This document shows positions 26,316 to 34,763 of a stretch of DNA of 40,441 bases, piece by piece. The stretch comes from CAZJOD01 sp964547525 (GTDB taxonomy: Bacteria > Bacillota > Clostridia > JAAYHZ01). The DNA lies in assembly GCA_964547525.1 (NCBI GenBank), contig CAZJOD010000011.1, positions 1 through 40,441 of the forward strand, in the 5' to 3' direction. Positions within the stretch are counted from its first letter, which is position 1. Each line of letters opens with the position of its first letter. The notes under the pieces were generated by a model that saw only the letters and a program-made list of their open reading frames with translations, had not been told where the DNA came from and did not search any database. The position numbers and the translations under genes are program-made.

Positions 26316-28919
26316 TCATATATTGATAATATTTAATTGTGAAACAATTTCTTTTGCTAACTCAGGTTCTCGTTTTCTACATGTGAATAGAATTATTTGT
26401 CTGGCTTTACCCGCCTCCTCCAATAATTTTAAAGTGTTTAACGCCCTTTTATCATCGTATGCGGCAAAAATTTCATCTGCAAAAACAGGACATTTAACAG
26501 AACCTTCAATTAACTCCAATGCCGACATTCTCATAGCCAGGAAAATTTGTTCCACCGTTCCGGTACTGAAATCAATTATATTTTTAATTGATGAGTTATT
26601 ATCAATTACTGTATTCATATCCAATTTTTCACTAATTTTTATGTCCTTATATTTACCCGCCGTTATCAGATTAACAGAATGTACCAGCTTTTCAGTCAAC
26701 GGTAAATATATATCACCCTTTACACAATCACCGGCCTCTATCAGTGCTTTCACGGTTTCTTGAATTAAGCGATCTTGCTTAAACAGATTATCCCGTCTGA
26801 TAGCAAGTAGTTCCAGTTCCTCATTTATACTATTGTATCGGGAATATTCTTTCCACAACCTGCTTATTTCGCTTTCAACGTTTGTTATTGTCACTAATAA
26901 TTCGTTATATCGTTTATTTTCCATCTCACGATCTTTTTTATTTCTCTGTAAACTATCTACACGTTCATTTTGTAAATTTTTAATATCATATTTTTTCAGT
27001 TTCATTAAAAATTCATTTATATCCGGGAAGTTTTCTTTTTGCTTTTCGATATCTGAAATTTTTTCTTTAATGTGATCATTTATAATTTGAATGCCTTTTT
27101 TCAAATCAATCAAACTGTTAAATCCCAAATTTTTCATTTGTGTAACCAATGATTTTTCATCTCCGGTCAAATCCTTAATTCTGTTTGCGCATAAGTTCAA
27201 TTTAAATGTTTTATCTTTAAACTCGTGCCAATCATTATCTATCCGTTTTAATAAATCATCCTTGTTAAGCTCAAAACGGTAAGGGTAAATTTCAATTTCA
27301 GATTGAAACTCATCATATGCCGTATCCAGTAACTCCTTTTTTTCCGAAATTATTCCCTGCTGCATATCTTGTCCGATTTTTAAGTTATCAATCTCTGTAA
27401 TAAGCTTTCTGTACATATCCAGCTTTTTTTTGAAGATATCAAAACTCTCACATTGAAATTTATTCAAAATATCTGTATACCTTACACGAAGATTTCTCAA
27501 TTCTTCAGAATCATCAATATAGGATTCAATATCAGTTTCACTTAATTTTGATTTAAGTTTTTTGCCTTTAATAAAAAATAATATTAAACCGGATAAAAGC
27601 AAAAAGGCAAGTATAATACCTGTTATGGAAGACCCGAAATAAAAGACTGCAAACACCGTAGGGGTTCCACATAACAATGTACTTAAAAGAGCCCTTTTAT
27701 AAACAGTTGTTTCCCGTTTTATTTTATTTATTTTATCTTGTTTCTCACGCTTTATTCTATCTTTGTTTTCGGCCTCGTATATGGATATTGTCCGGACAAG
27801 CTCCGGTAAACTGTCTATATCATCATTATTTATTGTAAAGGCTTTATATTGTTCCAACCGTTTTTTAATGTTTTCTTCTTCATTTTTATACCTGTTCAAG
27901 TTTATAATCGCCTTATCATAATCATCCTTATATAATTTGGTTTTTTCATATAATAAAGCTACATTTTTAACTGACTTCTCATTTGCTTCTGAAAAAAAAG
28001 ACAATTTGTTTATGTCATTTTTGTATTGGGTTTCTTCTTGAATCAATTTTTCAAGTTTGATCTTAATGTCAGTATAGTTTTTCGCCACATCCTCCAATTC
28101 ATTCTTTTTTAATATGTCGCGAGTGATTTTTTCCACTTCGGATAAAATTTCTTCTTTTACACTATAAATATTCAACCTTTCTTGACATTCTTTTGCATCT
28201 TTTTTTATACTTTCATATTCAAATTGTAGTTCCTCTATTTTATTTCTTATCTTTTCATATCTGTGCTTTTCGTCTTCCAATTCAGTTATTCTTTTTATTG
28301 TTTTATTTAAAGGCCGATCTTGAACAGCTCTTCTATCGGTTATATTTCCTATTTCTTCTTTACGATAGTCCTCTAAAATTTTAACCGCATTATTCAACGA
28401 CACATCAAAAAATCCGGTTTGACTTATATCTAAAAGCTTGTTTTCCATATCTTTTTTATCCTGAATAGAAAGTCCCGCACCGGTAGGACCTATAAAGCAT
28501 GTGCTTTCAAAGCATGCTTCGTCAAAACCTAATAATACTTCACCGGGCTGCATATCTTTGGATGTTAATATCTTTCCTGTTATATCGGAGTACTGTTCAT
28601 CAAATATATTTAGACTTTTCTTTTCAAAATCACGAGTAATGTAATAAGTTTTTCCGTCATCCGATACCACCTGCAAACTGCCGGAATAACGGGAACCTTC
28701 CCAAGGTCTATACTTTTTCATAGCCGGTTGGTTTCCCATGGCACCCGCTTTTCCACCTTTTAACCCGTATAGCATACCACGTATAAACCAAAGCAGGGTT
28801 GATTTACCGGCTTCATTATCACCGTAAACAATATTAACACCGCTTCCGAAATCAAATTCCTCCGAATCATATTTCCCAAAGCCGTTTATTATAGCTTTTT
28901 TTATATACATAATTGTCAC
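26316..28919 (-). CDS. SbcC/YhaN-like ATPase of a DNA repair nuclease complex
   Basis: An 867-residue SMC/Rad50-like ATPase. Walker A GDNEAGKST is at 33-41. Coiled coil spans roughly 180-405 and 480-740. Walker B FADE (D815, E816) and the ABC signature region FSTGTVEQ (784-791) are close to the C terminus. Residues about 408-450 form a hydrophobic hairpin (TPTVFAVFYFG, GIILAFLLLSGLILFF) between the coils, as in YhaN proteins, suggesting a membrane tie in place of the zinc hook. The start is GTG at 28919, overlapping the stop of the nuclease gene (GTGA); an ATG at 28910 is a possible alternative. It should pair with the upstream Mre11-like nuclease. Low-complexity Lys/Glu use is normal for coiled coil. 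Confidence 0.85.
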   Translation of the reverse strand: MTIMYIKKAIINGFGKYDSEEFDFGSGVNIVYGDNEAGKSTLLWFIRGMLYGLKGGKAGAMGNQPAMKKYRPWEGSRYSGSLQVVSDDGKTYYITRDFEKKSLNIFDEQYSDITGKILTSKDMQPGEVLLGFDEACFESTCFIGPTGAGLSIQDKKDMENKLLDISQTGFFDVSLNNAVKILEDYRKEEIGNITDRRAVQDRPLNKTIKRITELEDEKHRYEKIRNKIEELQFEYESIKKDAKECQERLNIYSVKEEILSEVEKITRDILKKNELEDVAKNYTDIKIKLEKLIQEETQYKNDINKLSFFSEANEKSVKNVALLYEKTKLYKDDYDKAIINLNRYKNEEENIKKRLEQYKAFTINNDDIDSLPELVRTISIYEAENKDRIKREKQDKINKIKRETTVYKRALLSTLLCGTPTVFAVFYFGSSITGIILAFLLLSGLILFFIKGKKLKSKLSETDIESYIDDSEELRNLRVRYTDILNKFQCESFDIFKKKLDMYRKLITEIDNLKIGQDMQQGIISEKKELLDTAYDEFQSEIEIYPYRFELNKDDLLKRIDNDWHEFKDKTFKLNLCANRIKDLTGDEKSLVTQMKNLGFNSLIDLKKGIQIINDHIKEKISDIEKQKENFPDINEFLMKLKKYDIKNLQNERVDSLQRNKKDREMENKRYNELLVTITNVESEISRLWKEYSRYNSINEELELLAIRRDNLFKQDRLIQETVKALIEAGDCVKGDIYLPLTEKLVHSVNLITAGKYKDIKISEKLDMNTVIDNNSSIKNIIDFSTGTVEQIFLAMRMSALELIEGSVKCPVFADEIFAAYDDKRALNTLKLLEEAGKARQIILFTCRKREPELAKEIVSQLNIINI

Positions 28920-30076
28920 CCGTCCTCTTTAAATCCATCGGTATTAATGCTTGGTTTATTTCCAAAAAGAGCCTCCAGACCTATATATAACATGTTCTCA
29001 TAAAAACTTTTATCTTCTTGATTTCTAGCTTCTTCAATTTTTTTTAAAACATTTTTTACAAAAACTCCCCTGATACCGGGTTCGTTTTTGATTAAAGATA
29101 TATCAATTGCAAGCTTTGTAACATCATATACAGAACAAAATAATACATGTTCGCTCAGTTTTTCACTTATTCTTCCGGTGTCAATAAAATCACCGGGATT
29201 TTTCTTGCCGGTAATATAAATTTTACACAACATATTTTGATATCCGGGTATTTTTTGTATTTCATTTTGGACTTTTTCTACTATTTCGTTAAAAGATTTA
29301 TTCGGCCGGATGTTGATATTTATGGTTTTATAAAAATTATCGGATATAATATTTTCATTTACCATACACTCTGTCCGGTTTTGGATCTTACAAATCCGAC
29401 CGGATAAAATTATGTGTTCTCCTTCTTCATCAAATCCCAAAGGATCGGGGCTTCCCGCATTATAAATTGTTTTTTTCTTACCGTATTGTTTGAACTTATT
29501 ATGGAAGTGTCCGGTGGCAATATAATCGAATCCATATCTCTCCAATTCATCGGATTCAACAGGTGAATATCTATCATCGGAGCAAACGGTATCAATTGTG
29601 CCGTGAAACATCATAATGTTTATATAATCTTTATTCAACCTTATTGCATCTGTAGTATCCGATTCTTTAAATGCATTGTAATTATATATTGCCGTCATAT
29701 CTTCGGGAAATTCGGCAAACGGCTTATCCACAGATAAAATATGTACGTTTTTATGCCAAGGATAATTTTTATAAAAAGATCCTGCATTGTACGGATCATG
29801 ATTTCCCGGTATCATTACGATATGAGTACCCTGTAGTTTTCCGAATTCATAATTTATGCTGTCAACAGTGGCCTTGCAAATATATTTTTCTTCGTATAAG
29901 TCTCCACATATCAATAAAAACCGAACTTGTCGGTTTTTAGCTTCATTTATAATTTTAAAAAAAGATTCTTCCAGCCGAATCCTTCTTTGTTGAGGAAGAC
30001 CGGTTTTACTCTGTAAAGATGAAAAAGGCATACTTAAATGAACATCTCCGCATTGTATAAATGTTATCACACTCAT
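28916..30076 (-). CDS. SbcD/Mre11-like (YhaO type) DNA repair exonuclease
   Basis: A 386-residue calcineurin-like phosphoesterase. The metal-binding motifs appear in order: CGDVHL (D-x-H), ICGDLYEE, IPGNHDPYN (GNHD), MFHGTID and ATGHFHNKF (GHxH), then YNAGSPDPLGFDEEGEH, the conserved Mre11 segment. It would provide the Mn-dependent nuclease of an SbcCD/Rad50-Mre11 type complex with the next gene. The ATG at 30076 follows GGTG by seven bases and begins two bases after the acpS stop; an upstream TTG at 30082 is too close to the ribosome site. It overlaps the ATPase gene by four bases. Confidence 0.88.
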   Translation of the reverse strand: MSVITFIQCGDVHLSMPFSSLQSKTGLPQQRRIRLEESFFKIINEAKNRQVRFLLICGDLYEEKYICKATVDSINYEFGKLQGTHIVMIPGNHDPYNAGSFYKNYPWHKNVHILSVDKPFAEFPEDMTAIYNYNAFKESDTTDAIRLNKDYINIMMFHGTIDTVCSDDRYSPVESDELERYGFDYIATGHFHNKFKQYGKKKTIYNAGSPDPLGFDEEGEHIILSGRICKIQNRTECMVNENIISDNFYKTININIRPNKSFNEIVEKVQNEIQKIPGYQNMLCKIYITGKKNPGDFIDTGRISEKLSEHVLFCSVYDVTKLAIDISLIKNEPGIRGVFVKNVLKKIEEARNQEDKSFYENMLYIGLEALFGNKPSINTDGFKEDG

Positions 30077-30078
30077 AT

Positions 30079-30468
30079 TCAATCACCTTTTATAAATATT
30101 ACCGTAGCCGTTGCATATTCTCGACAGTGAGACATAGATACCTCCATATTGCATCCATGCCGCTCCTTAAAAGTTTTTTCAGCTGTTCCTGTTAAAACTA
30201 TATACGGTTCACCGGATTCTTTGTTTAAAATACATATTTCATTAAACCCGCACTTATTTCCAAAACCCGTACCCAACGCCTTCGCAGCAGCTTCTTTAGC
30301 TGCAAACCGTGCGGCATAACATTGTATACCGGCCGATCCTTTTTTATTACAATATTCAATCTCTTCGTCACAGAATATACGATTAATGAATTCTTTATCC
30401 CGATACTTTTCAATCAGTCTTTTTATACGTTTAATTTCAACAATATCCGTTCCTATAGATACATTCAT
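30079..30468 (-). CDS. acpS: holo-[acyl-carrier-protein] synthase
   Basis: A 129-residue 4'-phosphopantetheinyl transferase that converts apo-ACP to its active form using coenzyme A. The GTDIVEI motif (residues 6-12, Mg-binding D8) and FAAKEAAAKALGTGF (Glu ligand and catalytic Lys) are intact; the length is standard. It overlaps the GntR gene by four bases (ATGA) at its start and is followed at once by the nuclease gene. Confidence 0.95.
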   Translation of the reverse strand: MNVSIGTDIVEIKRIKRLIEKYRDKEFINRIFCDEEIEYCNKKGSAGIQCYAARFAAKEAAAKALGTGFGNKCGFNEICILNKESGEPYIVLTGTAEKTFKERHGCNMEVSMSHCREYATATVIFIKGD

Positions 30469-31145
30469 GAGGTAGTATCCTTTAACTCTTTAATTATCGT
30501 ATATTCCTGATTTTTAATATGCATAACGGCCCATTTTTGAGCCTCCACGGGATTACGCTCTTTGATGGCTTCCATAATTCTGCTATGTTCTTTGCTTACA
30601 TCCTTAAACGGATTATAGTTTTTCAAATAAATAACACGAAATCTATATATCATTTCTTGTACGTTATTATTAATATGCAAAAGCTTTTCATTGCGTGAAG
30701 CCTTATATATAATGTCATGAAACTCAATATCCTTTTTGATTATGCCTTGCAGATTATTTTTTTCCACACAACCTGCAAACTGCTCAAAAACCCTATTGAG
30801 CTCTTTTTGTTCCGAGTCGGTCATTCTTTCGGCCGCAAGCTGCGTTGCCAGACCGTCTAGAACGGCACGAACCTCCAATACGTCGATAATGTCTTTTTTG
30901 GTCAAGTCTGCCACGTACGCACCTTTTCTAGGCACCATGACCACCAACCCCTCCAGTTCCAATTTTCTGATGGCTTCTCTGATGGGAGTTCTACTAACGC
31001 CCATTTTATCAGCTAATTGTACCTCCATCAATCTTTCACCCGGTTTCAACTCTCCCAAAATGATCGCTTCACGAATACTGTTGAAGATGACTTCTCTTAG
31101 GGGCTTGTAATCATTTAAATTAATCTTTGATAATTTATTGTTCAT
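30465..31145 (-). CDS. GntR family (FadR/FCD subfamily) transcriptional regulator
   Basis: A 226-residue regulator. The N-terminal winged helix (YKPLREVIFNSIREAIILGEL, then MGVSRTPIREAIRKLELEGLV and PRKGAYVADL) is the GntR DNA-binding domain. Residues 90-220 form an all-helical FCD ligand domain with the usual acidic/His metal residues (DIEFHDIIYKAS, EHSRIMEAI). The ATG at 31145, six bases after AAGGGAG, is preferred over a frame extension to 31187 inside ispE. It overlaps ispE by four bases and acpS by four. Targets are not visible; an ispE-GntR pairing has been seen in clostridia, and it may sense an acyl or organic-acid ligand. Confidence 0.9.
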   Translation of the reverse strand: MNNKLSKINLNDYKPLREVIFNSIREAIILGELKPGERLMEVQLADKMGVSRTPIREAIRKLELEGLVVMVPRKGAYVADLTKKDIIDVLEVRAVLDGLATQLAAERMTDSEQKELNRVFEQFAGCVEKNNLQGIIKKDIEFHDIIYKASRNEKLLHINNNVQEMIYRFRVIYLKNYNPFKDVSKEHSRIMEAIKERNPVEAQKWAVMHIKNQEYTIIKELKDTTS

Positions 31146-32017
31146 AAACAACTCCCTTTCATTGTCCTTAAATACCTTGACCAACATGTATCCCGATATA
31201 TATCGTTCAACTTACAGTGGGCTTTTATAGCCGTCTGCTTATCGGCATATATTCCGAAAACAGAAGGCCCGCTCCCACTCATCACCGCCCCGAAGGCTCC
31301 CGTATCAATTATCTTGCTTTTTATTTCACCTATAACCGGATGATCTTTAATTGTAACCGATTCCAAACGATTAAACAAATTAGCGCCTAAAAGCTTATTA
31401 TCCCCTTCAGATAATGCTTTTACAACATTTTCGGTTTTTTCAGGAGAACTTATTCGGTCAAAAATAAATTTTTGAAACACAACTTTTGTAGAAACCGAAA
31501 TATTCGGACAAATCAATACCAGCCAAATATTTTCTTTAAGATAAATAGGATCTATCAATTCTCCTATCCCTTTAACACGGGCTGTTCCACCAAAAAGAGC
31601 AAAAGGTATGTCAGCACCTATTTTTTTAGATTCTTCGCAAAGAAGTTCTTTTTTTATATTTACACCGGTAAGTTTGTTCAGCGAGTTAAGCACACATGCG
31701 GCATCACTGCTTCCTCCGCCTAACCCTGCAGCAACAGGTATATTCTTTTCTAAATGTATTTGTACATCGTTTTCCATCCGGGCAAGAGATAAAAACAAAT
31801 CCACCGCTTTATACACCAGGTTATTATGATCTGTAGGCAAACTTTTATCATTCGTCGTAATACAAATACTCCGGTTTTTTGTTTCCAATACATTGATTGT
31901 TAACGTGTCATACAGATCAACTGTTTGCATTACGGTATCCAGGTTATGGTAACCATCTTTCCTCTTATCAATAATATCCAAGCATAAATTTATTTTGGCA
32001 TATGCTTTCTCTTGCAT
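31142..32017 (-). CDS. ispE: 4-diphosphocytidyl-2-C-methyl-D-erythritol kinase
   Basis: A 291-residue GHMP kinase, the ATP-dependent fourth step of the MEP pathway to isopentenyl diphosphate. AYAKINLCLDI holds the catalytic Lys (K8), PVAAGLGGGSSDAA (94-107) is the GHMP ATP loop, D136 in GADIPFALFGG is the catalytic base, and SGSGPSVFGI near the end is the third motif. AGAGGT precedes the ATG by six bases. First gene of the operon ispE-gntR-acpS-sbcD-sbcC. Confidence 0.96.
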   Translation of the reverse strand: MQEKAYAKINLCLDIIDKRKDGYHNLDTVMQTVDLYDTLTINVLETKNRSICITTNDKSLPTDHNNLVYKAVDLFLSLARMENDVQIHLEKNIPVAAGLGGGSSDAACVLNSLNKLTGVNIKKELLCEESKKIGADIPFALFGGTARVKGIGELIDPIYLKENIWLVLICPNISVSTKVVFQKFIFDRISSPEKTENVVKALSEGDNKLLGANLFNRLESVTIKDHPVIGEIKSKIIDTGAFGAVMSGSGPSVFGIYADKQTAIKAHCKLNDIYRDTCWSRYLRTMKGSCL

Positions 32018-32045
32018 AAATTACCTCTGTTTTTATAATGGTTTT

Positions 32046-32074
32046 ATTATATAGGAATTTATTCAAGTATTCAA
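32046..32074 (-). promoter_or_regulatory. sigma-A promoter of the ispE operon
   Basis: Minus-strand TTGAAT (32069-32074), 17 bases, TATAAT (32046-32051), about 28 bases before the ATG. Confidence 0.7.
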
Positions 32075-32143
32075 GATATTTTGTATACAGTATTAGAAGA
32101 ACATTTAATGCATTAACCATATTGAAAATATTAAAATAAGAGC

Positions 32144-32166
32144 CCGGTATGTATCGAACATACCGG
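32144..32166 (-). terminator. hairpin in the sipL-ispE gap, terminator-like on the minus strand
   Basis: Perfect 9-bp stem CCGGTATGT / ACATACCGG around a five-base loop. On the minus strand it is followed by GCTCTTATTTTAA, so it could end transcription coming from sipL before ispE. Confidence 0.5.
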
Positions 32167-32170
32167 ACTT

Positions 32171-32298
32171 GGCATAAATTTTTTTAAAAGTCCCTTTTAA
32201 AAAATTTATCCTGTTTAATAAGACCCGCGGCCGCATCGAGCGTCCCCGGGCCGGTGTATCTTTTAAAAATCGAGTTTTAAAGGTATCCTGTTTAATAA
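32171..32298. repeat. paired hairpins with a shared tail flanking a GC-rich island
   Basis: Hairpin 1 (arms 32174-32189 and 32195-32209, AT-only, nearly perfect) and hairpin 2 (32260-32268 and 32275-32283) each end in the same 15 bases TATCCTGTTTAATAA (32207-32221 and 32284-32298). Between them lies a 35-base stretch (32223-32257) of about 80% G+C with a NotI site (32227-32234) in an otherwise AT-rich window. Function unknown; see findings. Confidence 0.6.
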
Positions 32299-32304
32299 AT
32301 ATAA

Positions 32305-32322
32305 CAACAAGGAGCCCTGTTG
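32305..32322 (-). terminator. possible terminator of sipL
   Basis: Stem CAACA-GG / CC-TGTTG with one bulge and an AGC loop, 78 bases past the sipL stop. The minus-strand tail TATATTTATT is only moderately U-rich. Confidence 0.35.
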
Positions 32323-32342
32323 CTATATTTTATTCATGTATA

Positions 32343-32362
32343 ATTCTACTGCAAAAACTTAA
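32343..32362 (-). repeat. dispersed intergenic motif, diverged copy near sipL
   Basis: Minus-strand AAGTTTTTGCAGTAGAATTA matches the consensus of the motif in most positions. It lies about 330 bases upstream of ispE. Confidence 0.35.
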
Positions 32363-32399
32363 TTTTAGTGCATGAAATTAAGCATTTTTTGGGTTTTTG

Positions 32400-33938
32400 T
32401 TACATCGGAATTATTATTTGTCGTCCGTCTTCTAAGGATACATCATCATCCTCAAGACCGTTCATTTGTCTTAAAGTTTTTTGATGTATATGATACTTCT
32501 TAGAGATTGACCAAACGGTTTCATTCCCGGAACAGTAGTGTAGAACAAGACTTGCATGTATTCTGTCATCGGAGTATTCATTTACTTGTATATCATTAAT
32601 ATATGAGAAAGAGTCCGAACCATATACTACAAACGCCAAACTTACATTTACACGAATGTCAACTTCATTTCCCGATAGAAGGTTATATCCTGAGGATACT
32701 TGTTCGGTTGACACTTTTACCATCATTTTTGAATCTATATTGATCTTCTCTTCATATCTTAACGGCATCTCTTTACTGAATACATTAATCTCTCCGTTAG
32801 CATCTTTATATATAATTGATACCGGTACCGACCCCCTTACGGTTAATATACCGTTATCATCATAAACGTGGTCTGCTACATAGGCGTAAGCATCCATTCC
32901 CAATACTTCCGATACTTGTTTTTCCATTCCTAATGTAACTGTTTCGCTGATTTGACAAGTACTCAAGCTATTTTTTACGGGGAAAGAATAAACCTCCGAT
33001 TGAACTTGGGGAATCAATCTGTTATTAATACCATATACGTCACCGGCTTTTTTCACTGTGGTTTCTTCAAAACATAAAACAGCCAAAGATATTTTTGCAG
33101 AGGAATTTATTAACCTGTACTCTCCGTCACTATCCTGCTCAGCATTTATTACAAAATTAGCGACTTTTGCATTTAAAAACATCTTGTCAACTTTCATACC
33201 GTTTGTTTCAATCAATTCGTTAAAGGAGGCACAGTTTTCCAGGTAATTCATATTCTCTCCCCGGTCACCAAAGGAGTAGTATAATCTGAAGCAAACATTA
33301 CCCGAGACATTAATTCCGTCGGCTGTTACCGAATGATCCATGCTCTTTAAAGCGGCTTCGTAATATAACAATTCGAATACTTCGGGACAATCATTAGGAA
33401 CAAGATATGTATCGGTAACATCCGTATCTTTCATGAAGCATCCGTTATATGCATGTATATTTACCATTTCGGTCATCATCTCAGCGTTATCACCGTTTTC
33501 CAAACCTGAAACAATATTAATTTCTTTATCTGTGTTGCAATCCACATATACAGTATAACGTACTTTCACAGCGACTTTTCGTTCGTTAATAATCCGACTG
33601 TCGACCTTTTCTACGACAACCTTGGATATGATTACCGGAGCGCGCTCGTTAGCATAAACATCCATCTTCTCATTTATTTCCGAAACATTATGAACACTAA
33701 AAATATTACCGTTTACACTTCTTATGCAAATAAGAATATTCATTTTGCCTTTTAACTTTAACATATCATTTTCTATAACGGCATTATCATCTGTTACATA
33801 TGCATTTCCCTTCAGTACAGCTCCCACATCCGCTTTTGAATCTGAAATAACATGTTCATATTCCATGGAAACTGTCTTCTTAATAGCTTTGGACAAATCA
33901 TACAACTTTATATTTTCAGACATATAGTTTATATCCAT
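32400..33938 (-). CDS. sipL: spore morphogenesis protein SipL (SPOCS/DUF3794 repeats plus LysM)
   Basis: A 512-residue protein with no signal peptide. It has DUF3794/SPOCS modules (for example around residues 15-130, 155-270 and 300-440, with VKVRYTVYVDC and LTVRGSVPVSIIY strands) and a C-terminal LysM domain (about 465-512, GNETVWSISKKYHIHQKTLRQMNGL). This architecture and length match Clostridioides difficile SipL, which binds SpoIVA and lets the coat encase the forespore. The ATG at 33938 is six bases after AGGAGG; the open frame runs upstream to 34034 only by chance. It lies downstream of veg on the same strand, with a terminator-like hairpin between. In the family, expression is in the mother cell; no clear sigma-E box could be fixed here. 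Confidence 0.88.
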   Translation of the reverse strand: MDINYMSENIKLYDLSKAIKKTVSMEYEHVISDSKADVGAVLKGNAYVTDDNAVIENDMLKLKGKMNILICIRSVNGNIFSVHNVSEINEKMDVYANERAPVIISKVVVEKVDSRIINERKVAVKVRYTVYVDCNTDKEINIVSGLENGDNAEMMTEMVNIHAYNGCFMKDTDVTDTYLVPNDCPEVFELLYYEAALKSMDHSVTADGINVSGNVCFRLYYSFGDRGENMNYLENCASFNELIETNGMKVDKMFLNAKVANFVINAEQDSDGEYRLINSSAKISLAVLCFEETTVKKAGDVYGINNRLIPQVQSEVYSFPVKNSLSTCQISETVTLGMEKQVSEVLGMDAYAYVADHVYDDNGILTVRGSVPVSIIYKDANGEINVFSKEMPLRYEEKINIDSKMMVKVSTEQVSSGYNLLSGNEVDIRVNVSLAFVVYGSDSFSYINDIQVNEYSDDRIHASLVLHYCSGNETVWSISKKYHIHQKTLRQMNGLEDDDVSLEDGRQIIIPM

Positions 33939-34013
33939 ATATAGCCTCCTTAGCATAATAGTTTTGTTATTCATATATATTTGTCCATAATAGAAAATAT
34001 TCATATGTTCAAT

Positions 34014-34051
34014 AAAAAAAACTACTTTATACATGCATATAAAATAGTTTT
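34014..34051 (-). terminator. terminator of veg
   Basis: Stem AAAACTACTTTATA / TATAAAATAGTTTT (34018-34031 and 34038-34051) with one mismatch and a CATGCA loop, followed on the minus strand by further T residues. It lies about 110 bases past the veg stop and 80 bases before sipL. Confidence 0.55.
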
Positions 34052-34157
34052 CATAGCTTACAAAATAATTCAGTCCCCAAAACCGCTTCTGTAAGAGAAT
34101 TTCTATATTTTTTTAACGTTTATATACGATCTTTATTCCGCATATTTCTAATAAGAG

Positions 34158-34424
34158 TTAGCATACATTAATGGATTTATCGTCCTTTAATAAAATAATC
34201 TCCACTGATTTAGTTAAGACATCGGTGTAGCTGTAAGAAATTCTACGAATAGATTCACAGTCATTATCAAAGCGTATTACAAATACACATGGATATGAAT
34301 TTTCAATGATTCCTTCTCTTTCTATTGTTTTGCTTCTACCTTTATTAGCCTTTAACTTGATGCGTTCTCCTACACAGGTCTCAATATCTCTTTTAATTTG
34401 CGAAAAGTCCTTTTTCTGTATCAA
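34158..34424 (-). CDS. veg: Veg family protein
   Basis: A small protein of 88 residues from the preferred TTG at 34424, or 91 from a GTG at 34433. AAGGTGA stands five bases before the TTG, whereas the GTG overlaps that site. IKRDIETCVGERIKLKANKG, KTIEREGIIENSYPCVFVI and RRISYSYTDVLT line up with Bacillus subtilis Veg (which has LTLKANGGRRKTIERSG and YPSVFVIQLD). Veg is abundant and has been linked to biofilm matrix gene control; its fold is SH3-like. The upstream promoter is a perfect-spacing strong sigma-A site, as in Bacillus. Confidence 0.93.
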   Translation of the reverse strand: MIQKKDFSQIKRDIETCVGERIKLKANKGRSKTIEREGIIENSYPCVFVIRFDNDCESIRRISYSYTDVLTKSVEIILLKDDKSINVC

Positions 34425-34453
34425 TAGAATCACCTTCTCCCTGTGTTTTCTTT

Positions 34454-34482
34454 ATTGTACCGGTTATTCCGGGGGTTGTCAA
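34454..34482 (-). promoter_or_regulatory. strong sigma-A promoter of veg
   Basis: Minus-strand TTGACA (34477-34482, full consensus), 17 bases, TACAAT (34454-34459). The start codon is about 30 bases downstream. This mirrors the well-known strong veg promoter of Bacillus subtilis. Confidence 0.85.
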
Positions 34483-34580
34483 TTAAAAATCATATTTTTT
34501 ATTTTTATGAAAAGCTTTATTATTTTTCCTTTTAGTAAAAATTTATTAGTTTTTACGTATAAGTTCAATGTTTATCGCTC

Positions 34581-34609
34581 TTTTGCAGTGAAAATATTAT
34601 CACAGTAAA
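34581..34609 (+). repeat. dispersed intergenic motif, copy with tandem 8-mers
   Basis: TTTTGCAGTGAAAATATTAT followed by CACAGTAAA. GCAGTGAA and ACAGTAAA are nine bases apart, the same spacing as in the copy at 18.9 kb but in the opposite order. It lies upstream of and co-oriented with the PHP gene. Confidence 0.5.
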
Positions 34610-34635
34610 TAAAAATTTTCTTTTTATTTTCACAT

Positions 34636-34649
34636 AGGAAAGGTTTCCT
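34636..34649. promoter_or_regulatory. possible operator, inverted repeat upstream of the PHP gene
   Basis: AGGAAA-GG-TTTCCT, a perfect 6-base inverted repeat in the gap between veg and the PHP gene, 40 bases upstream of the candidate promoter. The rest of this 330-base gap holds the veg promoter and a motif copy. Confidence 0.3.
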
Positions 34650-34688
34650 TAATAATACAGTGTGTTATACTAATAATATTATAAAATA

Positions 34689-34716
34689 TTGGTATAGAAT
34701 CACACTTATATACAAT
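34689..34716 (+). promoter_or_regulatory. candidate promoter of the PHP gene
   Basis: TTGGTA (34689-34694), 16 bases, TACAAT (34711-34716), 47 bases before the ATG. Confidence 0.45.
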
Positions 34717-34763
34717 TTGAAACATTACCAAATCTCTCATGTGATAAGAAAGGAAGTAATAAA

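Noticed and set aside
26323..26763. Plus-strand open frame of 146 codons inside the SbcC-like gene
   Set aside because: It is antisense to conserved ATPase motifs, has no ribosome site and resembles no family.
33939..34034. N-terminal extension of sipL by 32 codons
   Set aside because: AGGAGG stands six bases before the ATG at 33938; the extension would cross the terminator-like hairpin and has no ribosome site.
34306..34608. Plus-strand open frame of 100 codons opposite veg
   Set aside because: It runs across the veg promoter and coding strand; low-complexity hydrophobic product, no ribosome site.
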